This document shows, piece after piece, positions 35,776 to 48,476 of a stretch of DNA of 64,000 nt. Numbering within the stretch: the stretch's first letter is position 1; each line of letters opens with the position of its first letter. The stretch lies in contig NC_065570.1 in NCBI RefSeq assembly GCF_937616625.2, positions 40,245,665 to 40,309,664 of the forward strand. Direction: 5' to 3'. Origin of the DNA: Mercurialis annua (Eukaryota; Streptophyta; Magnoliopsida; Malpighiales; Euphorbiaceae). The position numbers and the translations under genes are program-made. The notes beneath the pieces are model-generated. The model was not told the origin of the DNA. It ran no database searches and saw only the letters and a program-made list of their open reading frames with translations.

Positions 35776-37278
35776 TATTAGTGATATGCACTAGGTCAAT
35801 CATGTTTGACCATGTTTTGACAATATCATTTTGTTATTTATTGACTGGCAGTTTTTATCATTTTATATTAATGATTAAAATACTTGAATGGTTAATTCTT
35901 TATAAGGTCATCAAGTATGTGACTTGATAGTAGAACCCTTAGGTTCTATAAAAGAATTATATACATCTATCCCTAGTCTTAATAGAACATTGAGACTAGT
36001 ATGATGTTGACTGATGATTATGTTTTACTAATCATGTATATGAGATATTAAGTCATATCATAGGTGCTATTTGAGAAATAAGGCACTGGATGACCCACTA
36101 TGAGGATACTACATAGATCACTGTCATAAGTAATTCTCATTACAGTTCTATTAGTATAATCCTTTGACCTTGAAATCATCATGGATTTCTATATAGCTAT
36201 TTCATATTTTGATACAGTCTTACATTATCTTTAACAGGATAATGGAATAGATTGTCATTGGATATGAAAGTAACTATGTGAGAAATGTGAGTGACTGCGA
36301 AGGAATTTGTCCCTCATTTATTTGAGTAAGATATCTATGGGCCCCTTGAAGAATACAGACTGAAGGAAATGCATGGCCATGCTAAATAAATTGATAAAGA
36401 GTTATCATTTTCAGTCTACTTATAGTCAAGAAACTAATGATTGAATATTATAAGGATGACAGGACTATGCCTTATATTCAATCTGGATATCGAGTGACAA
36501 AGGGATCAAAATATTATTGTAAATGGTTAAATCAGATTGTCGATATTCGTATAACTTAGGTAGTCATAATGTCTTGTTAGAGGCCACTTATGACTTGTGG
36601 GCTGAAATAGGGATTTCAGGCCTCCTGCCAACGTTATATGAACCTACAGGGTCGCACACTAAGAACAGGCCCAAAACAGTTATGGGTTATACAAACCCAA
36701 TGTGATTAAGTGATTAATTATTATATATATATAATTCGTAATATATATATATATATATTAATAAATATATATTAATTCGAAATTAAGGATAAGTGTGTTC
36801 CTTAATTTATTATTTTTTTAAGATAATAAATATAATAATTAATATATATGGATGATTATCAAAAAGGAGTTTTTGATAAACATAAACTTGTAAGAATTGC
36901 AATGAGATTGAAATTCGAATTTGTCTCAAACCCTAGTGTTGTTGTATGACTTTAAATACACATCAAGGAATAATTTTTAGAATAACCAAATTCATTATTC
37001 ACTAAATCACTAAAATTCGAAATTGCTTGTGAAGCAATAGTGCTAGCGCACAAGCACTAGTTTTGGCTAAGATCTGTTCGTGTGGATACTCGTAGAGGAC
37101 GCATTCTTTTAGAGGCGTTTCTGATCCAAGGCCAGGTATCACCAAAGTGAACCACCTCCTTTCTTCCTACATTGCTGTTGAATTCGACATACAAGTAAGT
37201 ATTAATTTTGTTGTTAATCTATTTATTCGAATTACATGGATCTTGGTTTGGGTTTTAGTTAAAAAATTTGAAATTCCG
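35776..37278 (+). repeat. 5' LTR of copia 2
   Basis: Begins TATTAG (TGTTAG in copia 1) and matches 12582 onward until GAAATTCCG at 37278. TATA box changed to TTTAAATA at 36951. A microsatellite-like AT run at 36718-36770 differs in length from copia 1. Confidence 0.9.
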
Positions 37279-37376
37279 ACCAGCGGGACCACCGCCTGGG
37301 GCTCTGTCCCCGGGCCCAGCCAGGGGCGCTGCCCCCAGACCCCGCCAAGGGGCCGCGCCCCTTGGACCCCGCTGAT
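37279..37376 (+). other. GC-rich palindromic leader module of the copia 1/2 family
   Basis: About 100 bp of strongly GC-rich sequence in AT-rich surroundings, with successive hairpin-forming units GGGGCTCTGTCCCC, GGGGCGCTGCCCC and, at 37345-37365, 9-bp perfect arms CCAAGGGGC / GCCCCTTGG around CGC. Copia 1 keeps only its right end. Possibly an RNA dimerisation or packaging element; that role is inference. The frame at 37147-37461 through it is not a gene. Confidence 0.7.
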
Positions 37377-38097
37377 ACACCCCATTAAGGACCGTTATCC
37401 TTTTAAGCCGGCGTGTTTTTGTCATGTATTTTATTTTAATACTTTAAATGATAATTATTAAATATAATTTAAATTATCATGAAAAACATATTTATGTGAT
37501 TGTTGTTAAATATGATTTAAAATAGTGAAATAATATTTTTTAATGTTTATCTTATTGGTTATATGTTTTGCATGATTATTTTATATGTGATAAGATAGGA
37601 TAACTAAATAGGATAAATGACAAACCCTTATTTAATATTAAGTCTTCAATATACCTCCCATTGTAATAATACTTATCAAGACTTAGATTGCTATGTATAG
37701 GCTATGCCAAAGCATGATGTATAAAGTCATCTAAGTAAGATAAGTTGGATAAAAGTGATATCCATATGTTTGATTTGGTTACACTTAACTAGGCTATCAA
37801 AATAGTTTTGAACCTAGGGTATAAGATAGAATATCAAGATTACATGTGATGTTAATATTCTATGTTCAAGAATTGCATGAGATGTAATTGGTAAAGTGTT
37901 ACCTACCTAAATAAACCACAGTTAAAGTGATAAGCCAAAGCTTACTTGAAGTAGGGTGAAATATGGATCTTGACCCACTATTATTTTTCAATTGTTGAAA
38001 TTATCATTAAGGGTTTATATATGTATTATGGATATATGTTGTGAGAATTTTATTGTGCCTTTTATTAAATGCTACTTGTATATTTATTGTTGTAGAG

Positions 38098-41000
38098 ATG
38101 ACTACAAACACTACACATACTTTATCAGTGCGATCAATTCTTGAGAAGGATAAGCTCAATGGCACTAACTTTCTGGACTGGTACAGAAATCTAAGAATTG
38201 TTCTTAGGCAAGAAAGAAAGGAATATATCCTTGATCAACCCCTCCCTGAGGAACCAGCTCCTTCTGCTACTAGAGCTCAAAGGGATGCTTATACGAAGCA
38301 TCTCAATGACTTTACTGATGTCACTTGCATTATGCTTGGATGCATGGAGAATGAACTCCAAAAGCAAATGATGGAATTGGATGCAAACACCATGATTGCT
38401 GATCTCATGGAAATTTTCCAAGAGAGAGCAAGAATTGGAAGGTTCAATACCATCAAGGATTTGCTTTCTTGCAAGTTGACTACTAGCGGCTTAGTTAGTC
38501 CTCATGTTTTGAAGATGAAGGGTCATCTTGAACATTTGTACAGGCTCGGTCTCCCAATTGCCCAAGAGTTGGCTACAGACATTGTTCTCCAATCTTTGCC
38601 TAAGGCTTATGATGGTTTCATCATGAACTTCAATATGTATAATATGGAGAAGACGATCACAGAGTTGCATGGGATGCTTTAAAATGCTGAAAAGAGCATC
38701 AAGAATGAGATTAAGGATGTTCTTATGGTCAACAAGGGAAAGGGTATGAAAAGGTCTGGTAAGGGCAAAGGAAAGGCTTCCAAGAAGTTTAAGCCCAAGT
38801 CCAAGCCCAAGACCAAGGATGAACCAATAGCAAAACCGCCAAAGGAAGGAACTTGTTTTTTCTGCTAGGAACCTGGACATTGGAAAAGGAATTGCAAGAA
38901 ATATCTGGCTGATCTGAAGAAGAACAAGGGTAGCGAGACTACCACTTCAGGTATTCATGTTATAGAAATTAATCTTTCTACTTCTGATTCATGGGTATTA
39001 GATACTGGATCTGGATCTCACATTTGTACTAATGTGCAGGGTCTCAAAAAGAGTAGAAGTTTGACAAAAGGCGAAGTAGACCTACGAGTTGGCAATGGAG
39101 CAAGAGTTGCTGCTTTAGCTGTAGGGACATATGAGTTATCTTTGCCTAGTGGACTTATTTTATCTTTGAATAATTGTTATTATGTATCTACCATGTGTAG
39201 GAATATTATTTCTGTTTCTTGTTTGGACAAGGATGGTTTTGAATTTATTATTAGGAATAATAAATGCAGTATTTCACATAATAACATTCTTCATGGATAT
39301 GCTCCACGCAGTAGAGGTCTTTATATTTTAAATGTAGAAGACACTAATGAAAAATCAATCTATAACATCAATGCTAAGAAGTTTAAGTCAAATGATTTAA
39401 ACTCTACTTATCTCTGGCATTGTCGTTTAGGCCATATAAATGAGAAATGCATATCAAAACTTCAAAGAGATGGACTTTTGAATTCATTTGATTATGAATC
39501 ATTTGAAACATGTGAATCTTGTCTAGTGGGCAAAATGACAAAAACACCTTTTATTTGACAAGGTGAAAGAGCTAAAAGCTTATGGGGCCTTATACATACG
39601 GATGTATGTGGTCCATTAAGTACAAATGCTAGAGGTGAATTTCAGTACTTCATTACTTTTACTGATGATCTCAGTAGATATGGTTATGTTTATCTAATGA
39701 AATATAAATCTGAATCTTTTGAAAAGTTCAAAATATTTAAGAATGAAGTACAAAATCAACTTGGTAAAAATATTAAAACACTAAGATCTGATCGAGGTGG
39801 TGAATATTTAAGCCAAGAATTTGTAGATCATCTAAGAGATTGTGGGATCGTTTCTCAATTGACTCCACCTGGAACGCCACAATGGAATGGTGTGTCTGAA
39901 CGGAGAAATCGAACTCTATTGGATATGGTTCGATCAATGATGAGTCAAACTGATCTTCCAATCTCATTTTGGGGTTATGCTTTAGAAACCGCTGCATTCC
40001 ATTTGAATAGAGTTCCATCAAAGACAGTTGAAAAGACACCATATGAGATATGGACTGGAAAAACTCCTAGTTTGTCTTTTCTTAAGGTTTGGGGATGTCA
40101 AGCTTATGTGAAGCGACTAATTTCAGATAAATTAGCACCCAAATCTGACAAATGCCTTTTTATAGGATATCCTAAAGAAACTAAAGGATATTACTTCTAC
40201 AATGCTTATGAGAACAAAGTGTTTGTTGCTAGAAATGGTGTCTTTTTGGAAAGAGAATTTATTTTCGAAGGAACCAGTGGGAGTATAGTACAACTTGAAG
40301 AAATTCAAGAACCACAAAGTAGAATTGTACCAAGTACGGAACCTCAAAAGAATCAACAAGCAATTGCTGAACCAGTACAAGTACCACAAGGCCAAAGGAG
40401 GTCTGATAGGACACGTCATAATCCTATGAGATATGTATTTGTCATTACTGAGAACAATGATGTGATGATTGTGGATCAAGAAGAACCCACATCCTATCAA
40501 GAGGCCATAAATAGTCCTGACTCTGAAAAATGGCTCGAAGCCATGAGATCTGAAATGCAATCCATGTATGATAATGAAGTTTGGACCTTGATTGACCCAA
40601 CGGATGGTGTAAAAACCATTGGGTGCAAATGGGTCTTCAAAATGAAGACTGACATGGATGGCAATGTGCATACCTATAAAGCAAGACTAGTTGCAAAAGG
40701 TTTCAGACAAATACATGGTATAGACTATGATGAAACCTTTTCACCAGTTGCTATGCTCAAATCCATTCGAATTCTTCTTGCCATAGCTGCATATTATGAC
40801 CATTAGATATGGAAAATGGATGTCAAAACAGCGTTTCTTAATGGAAACTTACTTGAGGATGTGTACATGACACAACCTGAGGCTTTTTCCAGTCCAGAGA
40901 ATTCTGGAAAGGTTTGCAAGCTTCAATAATCCATTTATGGATTAAAGCAAGCTTCTCGGAGTTGGAATCTTCATTTTGATGAAGCAATCAAAGAGTTTGG

Positions 41001-41286
41001 ATTCATCAAGAATGAAGATGAACCTTGTGTATACAAGAAGGTTAGTGGGAGCGCGATTGTTTTTTTAGTGCTTTATGTTGATGACATACTACTCATTGGA
41101 AACGACATTCTCATACTGCAAAATGTTAAATCATGGTTAGGGAAGTGTTTTTCAATGAAAGACTTGGGCGATGCTGCTTATATATTAGGCATCAAGATCT
41201 ATAGAGATAGATCTAGAAGACTCATTGGCCTAAGTCAAAGAACTTATGTTGATAAGGTATTAAACATGTTTAGCATGCAAGACTCC
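38098..41286 (+). pseudogene. Copia 2 gag-pol polyprotein, inactivated and truncated
   Basis: Same order as copia 1: Gag from ATG 38098, zinc knuckle near 38854-38895, protease WVLDTGSGSHIC near 38992, GAG-pre-integrase, integrase with TDVCGP, SDRGG and NGVSERRN, reverse transcriptase with YVDDILL near 41071, then cut within the RNase H side. One frame throughout, no frameshift, but stops at 38680-38682, 38866-38868 (inside the zinc knuckle), 39556-39558, 40804-40806 and 40927-40929. None of these coincides with the stops of copia 1, so the two copies died independently. Confidence 0.92.
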
Positions 41287-41477
41287 CTGGTATCTGTTTT
41301 CTTTGTGTTGGTCATATTGTAGTTATCTTTACTTGTATCTTATTTATAATTTTAGCTCCGAAAAGGAATTCTCGCCATTCAGGAAGAGCAGGATTTGTTT
41401 AAAACGAGCTATCAGCGTAAGCTGGATTGGGTGAATGCCGAGCTGGTGTATCACCACACACTTTTTAAGTGTTAATA
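41287..41477 (+). pseudogene. Exon-like fragment with C-terminal frame, unknown
   Basis: Directly after the copia 2 break, a pyrimidine-rich intron-like stretch ends TATAATTTTAG at about 41356, followed by a short open frame to TAA at 41475-41477 with LRKGILAIQEEQDLFK and LDWVNAELVYHH. Codon pattern is unlike the AT-rich surroundings. It looks like the last exon of a gene, but no family is recognised. It could be the far end of the same kind of gene as 7467-7854; nothing proves it. Confidence 0.35.
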
Positions 41478-41876
41478 TGGGTCACATGTCGTAGGAAATA
41501 ATTTATAAGTGTCCTAAGAAATATATCATAATTATATAATTTGAAATATTTTAATTTTAATAAGTCTGTCTAATAGAGACAAAGGAAAAGTTTATATATC
41601 AAAATAACATAATATATAAGTCCTAAGCGAATATTCATAAAATAATTTTCACGAAATTATCGTAAAAATTTCATAAAATTTGGACGAACTTTTAATAATT
41701 AAGTGGGACTGAGCGGGACCTCAGATTCATTAAGAATTAATATAAAATAAAAGATAAGTCCAGTGTGAATAAAAATTATATTTTTATTCGTTTTATATTT
41801 TATACGATTTTTGGGTAAAGTTTCGCGAAATTTGAAATTAGTATCCTTAATTGCTACAAACGAATAATTATGAATT

Positions 41877-42184
41877 GGGTTAATGTCAAAAAAATCATGA
41901 ACTTTACACGTTTTCTGATTTTAATCACGCGGTTTAAATTTTCTCATTTTCAAGCACGAATTACCACTTTTTCTTAAATTCACGCACGGTGCTGAGCTAG
42001 CATTCATTCATATGTGTAAAATGACCTCCACCTCAGCAAATTACACCAATGGAGTCGTGACACCTCAGTACCGTGCATGACTTTTAGAAAAAGTGGTAGT
42101 TCATGCGTAACAATGAGAAAATTTAATATGCGTGATTAAAATGAGAAAACATATAAAACATGTGAATTTTTATAACATTAACCC
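41877..42184. mobile_element. MITE A, Mutator-like, 308 bp
   Basis: Long terminal inverted repeats starting GGGTTAATGTCAAAAAAATC, and a central inverted part around CACCTCAG/CTGAGGTG-like segments. Flanks TTATGAATT (41868-41876) and TTAAGAATT (42185-42193) are a 9-bp target duplication with one change. No coding capacity. Confidence 0.9.
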
Positions 42185-43327
42185 TTAAGAATTTGGGTTT
42201 AAGTGGCGCGTTATTCACCAAGGACTAGTTTAACTTTTAGCAAAATTATATAAAAAATTCCATTTCAATTGAAATGGACACTAATCACATTCCTTTCCTT
42301 CCTTTCATTTCTTCTATGCAAGCAGAGGGTGTAAAAGAATTAGGGTTTGATAAATTTCTTTAGATTTCGTGTTACGAGGTAATAATTGTTAATTTGAATT
42401 AGATTATTTATAATTTAGATTATATATAATTTAGATTATATTTAAATATATAATGGTAATAGTATCGAATCGTCCGAATTCGTATAAGCTTAATGTTATA
42501 ATTGCGGATTTGGATTGAATTGGATATTGTTTTGTGTTCGGAATGTTTTCGAATGTGCGAACTAGGTCGTAAGGCCCGGAAACAGGGCTGAGCCAGTGTG
42601 TGCACAAGCTGTGCGTGCGCACATAAGGCTTCAAAAATATGTAGTTGATGCTGAATTAACGTGTAGCAACCTCGGTTCTATAGACGCACAACCTACATTG
42701 TGTGAACATATAGCAGGTTCTGACGGGGAAGTTTCCGGGGGCTTTCGTTCCTAGTAGTTTGACGTGTTTTTCCGTCGATTCGAGAATATTTTAATTAGAC
42801 ATTTACCATAAACGCAGACGTTTGGAAGTATAAAAAGGGTTTTAGAACAAAAAGTAATCATTTCTTAAAACGATACGAAATTTTAACTAAGTTATCGATT
42901 AATCAAATCAATCAAAGAAAAGAGGATTATAAGTATACCGAGAATGTAATTAGAGTTTTAAAAGAGTCGTTCATAGACGGAAATGGTTTAATGTCTGTAC
43001 GTTTATAAGGTACGATCGGCCGAGTTAGAGCACCAGGGTATTTGACTAATGGGCTACCCGGGGCAAATGTTTTGTGGGATATCGGTTTTGCGAGTTTATA
43101 TTATTTTTACTTTTCAATATTTATGTTTAAACTATTTTAAATGACAAATTGTATTATTATGACATTGAACCAATAAAGATCCATTAAAACATGTTTCTTA
43201 TTGAACGAAAATACGACTGCGTGATCACCAGTACTGATATTAGATTATGTTTGTGATTTTTATTATGGAGTTATAAGTGCTATGCAACGGCCTAAAAGTC
43301 TAGGCGATGACCTAGACATATCAGAAA

Positions 43328-43635
43328 GGGTTAATGTCAAAAAAAATCACGAACTTTACACGTTTTCTCATTTTAATCGTCCAGTTTAAATTTTCTCATT
43401 TTCATGCACGAACTATCACTTTTTCTCAAATTCATCACGGTGCTGAGGTGACACTCATTCATTGGTGTAAAATGACCTCCATCTCAGCGAATTACACCAA
43501 TAGAGTCGTGACACCTCAGCACCGTGCATGAATTTGAGAAAAAGTGGTAGTTCATGCATGAAAATGAGAAAATTTAAATTGCATGATTAAAATGAGAAAA
43601 CGTATAAATTTGGTGAATTTTTATGACAATAACCC
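43328..43635. mobile_element. MITE B, Mutator-like, 308 bp
   Basis: Same family and length as MITE A, inserted in the same LTR. Target duplication TATCAGAAA (43319-43327) and TATCGGAAA (43636-43644). The frame at 43334 is a chance frame. Confidence 0.92.
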
Positions 43636-44436
43636 TATCGGAAATGATCTAAGGTGACAGAATTAGAATTCTGATGAGATCTACACGGTGACGATTCTAT
43701 TAAGGCGTGACATGGAATCTATAATATTGGACAAATTTGTGAATTGTGGTTCATGATATAGTTTATCCATTATGGTAATTATTGATTGAGGATTCATCTA
43801 GATCAACTATTTTGTAATACTATTTATCTAAATGATTTCCTATATGTGATTTTAATATTAATTTGTAAATGCGTAGACTCACTTAGAAATTTATTTATAA
43901 CCCCGTTGTTTTTCCCCCTTTCATTTTATAAAATGATGACATGGTCGGGCTTCCATAATAATTCCAGAAGCCATCGTCTTTAACTCTAGAGCTTAAAGTA
44001 GTTGGGTATCAGGACTTTTGTCTTTCTGTTTTAAGTAGTTCACTATATTTTATATAACTCTGATTTGAACTACTGTATATATATGTTTGAAAAGCCGCGT
44101 TATTTTTATCAGTGACAAATTATTTACCAGTATCATATGTTTTATACTGGTTTAGGTTATTGTAAAGGTTTCGATATTGTGTTTGAAACAGGTCGGTTTA
44201 TGGTATGAGACATGTAAAATACGCCCTAGTTTCTAAGGTGAGAATACGGTTTTTCAGAAAAATATTTACATTCGATAAAAGAAATATTTAAAGGGATTTT
44301 CTAAAACAGATGATATATGATATAATGGTCTTGAATTGCGAAAAAAAGTCATAGCTGTTTTAGGCGTGCTACGGGTTCCGGAGCTACCACTCCCATTCCC
44401 TTGCGGCGGTCTCGGCTAGAGATTCCGATTGTGACA

Positions 44437-44739
44437 AAATTAGTAACAAAGCAATGGTTTAGAATCTTAAGCCATCGCTGCTACGTGATATGGAGTATGG
44501 TTATGTGTCTTAGGTACCTATAGGAACTACTGTAGAACCTAGGATTCGAGTCATGTCTCTTGCACGTATTCTTGTGTTTCATATATTCTCAGCCATCCTT
44601 TCTGGGATATAAGCCTGCGATATACGTGTGCATGCGATTAGATGATTATGATTTAGACGACTCGATTTCAATGCTTGAATGTCAAGCATAGAATAACATG
44701 AAGACATTGTCAAAGTCTTTCGATAGTAGTTATGTAAAC
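44437..44739 (+). mobile_element. Leader of the G3 gypsy element
   Basis: Starts with a decayed primer-binding site (AGTAACAAAGCA at about 44444) and continues with sequence homologous to 15954-16249. It is interrupted by copia 4 at 44740. Any internal region beyond was not found on the other side of copia 4. Confidence 0.7.
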
Positions 44740-44913
44740 TGAAACACTAAGGTTGAGTGGAATTCTCAATGATTTGTATTAGATAAATCATAGGTATTTA
44801 TACACAAGTATATGCTAAAGAAAGGAAAGGAATTCCTAGAGTTATGCTAATCTAATCCCTATAATTAAGCTATGTAACTGACAATTAAATATTTTCACAT
44901 TGTAACTGTAACA
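44740..44913 (-). repeat. 3' LTR of copia 4, 174 bp
   Basis: Minus strand TGTTACAGTTAC ... AGTGTTTCA. TATA box TATAAATA on the minus strand at 44795-44802. The polypurine tract GAGGGGGAGTG overlaps the pol stop just before it (44914-44924). Confidence 0.85.
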
Positions 44914-47494
44914 CTCCCCCTCAAGCTGGAGCATAGATATTCGTCATGCCCAGCTTGTTACAAATATAGTTTACCCAAACCCCATTTAAAGCCTTAGTAA
45001 AAATATCTCCAAGTTGTTCCTCGGTGCCAATGTATTATGTGGAAATAATGTTTTCTTCTAGCTTCTCACGAACAAAATGGCAATCAACTTCAATGTGCTT
45101 GGTACGTTCATGGAACACGGGATTAGAAGCAATATGAATAGCTGCTTGATTATCACACCATACCTTTGCTGGAGTGTTGACCTTGAATCCAAGTTCGGAC
45201 AAGAGATGACGAATCCACACAATATCACAAACAGAATGAGACATTGCTCGATATTCGAATTCCGCACTAGAACGAGAGACAACATGTTGTTTCTTGCTCT
45301 TCCAAGAAATGAGATTACCTCCGACAAAAACACAATAACCAGGAATGGATCTTCTATCATTCTTGTCTCCTGCCCAGTCTGCATCAGAGAAACACTTAAT
45401 CTTAGTATGACCATGATTCTTGTAAAGTAATCCACGTCCAGGTGTCCCTTTTAAGTAGCATAAGATCTGTTCAAGTGCATTCCAGTGATCAATGGTAGGA
45501 GAAGACATGAACTGGCTAACAACACTAACAGAATAAGAAGTATCAGGTCTTGTTATAGTAAGATAATTCAATTTCCCCACTAAACGCCTATATCTTCCGG
45601 GGTCTGCAAAAGGCTCTCCCTCTGATGTGAGATGAGAGTTTGGAGTCATAGGCGCACTACATGGCTTAGCTCTAGACATTCCAGTTTCTGTCGATAAATT
45701 AAGAACATATTTCCTTTGAGATAGGAAGATCCCTTTCTTGCACCTTGATACTTCAATTCCCAATAAATACTTCAGAGCCCCCAAATCTTTTGTATGAAAA
45801 AGATCATGAAGAAATGTTTTCAGAGATGAAATTCATGAAACATCACCTCCTGTAACAATAATATCATCTACATAGACAACAAGAAGGATGATGCCTGAAG
45901 GGGAACGTTTATAGAAAACCGAGTGATCACACTTGCACTTCTTCATCCCAAATTGTTCAACTACTTGACTGAACTAACAAACCACGCTCGAGGACTCTGT
46001 TTCAACCCATATAAAGATTTACGGAGACGAGAAACTTTGTCATACTCCCCTTGAGCAACAAAACTTGGTGGTTGCTCCATATAAACTTCCTCTTGAAGGT
46101 CACCATGTAAAAATGCATTTTTGATATCTAGTTGATGAAGGGGCCAATCAGAACTGGTTGTCATTGAGATAAAAAGGCGAATAGAAGACATTTTGGCCAC
46201 TGGTGAAAAAGTGTCAGAATAATCAACCCCATAAGTCTGAACGTAGCCCTTTGCAACAAGTCTAGCCTTCAGACCAGCAACTGAACCATCAGAATTAAGT
46301 TTTTCAACAAACACCCATCGACATCGTACAGATTTCTTTCCCACAGAGAAATGTACCAAATCCCAAGTATGATTAGCATCTAGAGCATTCATTTCTTCCA
46401 TCATTGCCATACACCATCCAGGATGGGATAAGGCTTCTGACGCCGATTTTGGAACAGGCGTAGAGTCAAGCGAAGCAATAAAACATTTAAAAGGGGAAGA
46501 CAAAAACTCATAGGAAACAAAAGTAGAGATAGGATAAGTACATGATCATCTACCTTTGCGAAGGGCAATATGAATATCATCGGTAGCATTACTTGACTCA
46601 AAAGGATCTTCATCGGAAATAGGAATTAGTACTGGACTGGAAGCTGGAGGTTGCTGACGTAGTGAATAAACTTGAGTAATAGGTGGGTTAGGCGGTTGCT
46701 GAGGTAACGAAGTAGGATGAATATGATAAACCAACATATCATTATCAATAACATTATCAGATTTTGACACATTAGAAAACATGGGAAAAAAGGGGAGATG
46801 TTCCATAAAAGAGACATCATAAGACACAAGATATTTATCAAGAGAAGGGGAAAAACAACGATACCCTTTTTGCAGGCGAGAGTACCCGAGGAAGACACAT
46901 TTTAGTGATTTTGGATCAAGCTTTGTAACATTTGGACGAACATCCCGAACAAAGCAAGTACTTCCAAATATACGAGGTGGCATGTTAAATAGTGGTTTAT
47001 CCGGAAAAAGGATACTGTAAGGAGTCTCACCATTCAACACCGCAAAAGGCATGCGATTGATCAAGAAACATGCTATAGAAACAGCATCTATCCAAAAATG
47101 TTTTGAAACCTGCGTTTGAAACAAAAGAGCTCTAGCAGTTTCAAGAAGATGACGATTCTTTCGTTCAGCTATACCGTTTTGTGAAGGTGTATCGACACAA
47201 GAAGTTTGATGAAGAATGCCATTCTGAGACATAAACGTTTGAAAAGGACCAGACAAGTATTCTTTTGCATTGTCACTTCGTAAAGTATGAACTGAAACAT
47301 TAAATTGGGTTTTAACCTCAACACAAAAAGCAGTAAAATGAGTAAACAATTCAGAACGTTGTTTAATTAAATATAACCAAGTAATTCGAGAATAATCATC
47401 CACAAAAGTCACAAAATATCTGTAACCTGGTTTAGACACAACAGAACAAGGACTCCAAACATCAGAGTGAACTAATTCAAACGGAAAATTAGAC

Positions 47495-48476
47495 GAACAA
47501 AGGATCACTTTGGCCCTTCAACTTGGCACAAAGTATCAAAAACGTTCAAATTAGCAAAACGGGATCACTTTTACCCTGAACTTGTTAAATTTGGTACAAA
47601 ACCCCCCTCCCCACTCTCACTTAAGAGAGTGAGATACACTCTCCGGGTTTCTTTTATCCTAGGTGGTTTTAAATGGTAAAGAGGTTAAAATGATCCTAAT
47701 TTTTTCTTAACATTTTAAATTAACTCCTAATAATTTAAAACAAAAACAATTTAATCCTTTTAAATTAAAATTTTATATAACAAATTAACCCCTAAATTTT
47801 TTATATATAACAAATTAATCCCCAAATCTATTTTTTAATAAAAACATTAAAAAAATTTAAATTTTTAACAAAAAAATTAAAAAAAATAAATTTTTTATAG
47901 ACCCGTGGGTCCTCAAGAATAGACCCAGGTCTGTTCTTCTTCAAGAGCAGACCCAGGTCTGTTTTTGAAGAACAGACCAGGTCTGTTCTTCTTCAAGAGC
48001 AGACCGGATCTGTTCTCTGAAGAACAGATCCGGGTCTGTTCTTCAGAGAATAGACCCTTCGTTTGTTCTTTGAAGAACAGACGAAGGGTCTGTTCTTCAG
48101 AGAACAGACGGCGGGTCAGTTCTCTGAAGAACAGACCGGATCTGATGCTCCTCAGGAGCAGCAGCTTCCTTTTTCCGGCGAGGAGAGTTTCTCCTCGCCG
48201 GAAACTGAGAAAAAAATTTAATTTTTTTTTGAAAAAAGTCTAAAAAGGCCCCTGAATTAATTAGGTTTAAATTATAATTTATTAGTATTTAAATATGATT
48301 AATTAGGGTAATTTTTAATTAATTAGTAACCCACTCTCCAATTAAGGTGCCACGTCAGCATAGGGGTCTTTCTGTACCGGTTTTGACAAGGTCAGGGTAA
48401 AAGTGATCCGGTTTTCTCAATTTGGACGTTTTTGATACTTTGTGCCAAGTTGAGGGGGTAAAGTGATCCTTTGTTC
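47495..48476. mobile_element. Mutator-like non-autonomous element, 982 bp
   Basis: Terminal inverted repeats start with a perfect GAACAAAGGATCACTTT and continue for about 50 bp with few changes. Target duplication AAAATTAGAC at 47485-47494 and 48477-48486. The middle has an AT-rich part and a block of short palindromic repeats (47900-48160). No transposase; the frame at 47965-48243 is made by those repeats. Confidence 0.93.
47900..48160. repeat. Palindromic repeats inside the Mutator-like element
   Basis: About ten variants of a 22-26 bp unit, CAGACC(C)AGGTCTGTTCTTC with its complement GAAGAACAGACC in alternation, so the block is both tandem and inverted. It ends with CTCCTCGCCGG flanked by its inverse CCGGCGAGGAG (48175-48200). 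Confidence 0.8.

Larger units (their letters stand above)
35776..41286 (+). mobile_element. Ty1/copia element 2, lacking its 3' end
   Basis: Same family as copia 1. It has the 5' LTR (35776-37278), GC-rich leader and gag-pol up to the RNase H region, then homology stops sharply at 41286. The last 20-30 bases of the LTR and the primer-binding site are also missing, because the LTR passes straight into the GC-rich module at 37279. Confidence 0.9.
41487..44436 (+). repeat. Gypsy LTR G3 with two MITE insertions
   Basis: 3' end is the family block ending GATTGTGACA at 44436. The 5' region (41560-41860) is homologous to 54590-54890 (LTR G4), including AAATATTATATTTTTATT-like and GATTTTTGGGTAAA blocks. 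The hairpin island is at 43175-43235. A TTACGAG|GTAATA site near 42380 is in a position similar to the donor of the LARD LTR. MITEs A and B are inserted at 41877 and 43328. The 5' edge is approximate. Confidence 0.7.

Noticed and set aside
37147..37461. 104-codon frame across the GC-rich leader
   Set aside because: It crosses the LTR/leader junction, is absent from copia 1 and has no start context; a product of high GC content.
47965..48243. 92-codon plus-strand frame rich in Arg and Ser
   Set aside because: It is produced by the palindromic repeats of the Mutator-like element, has repetitive composition and no gene context.
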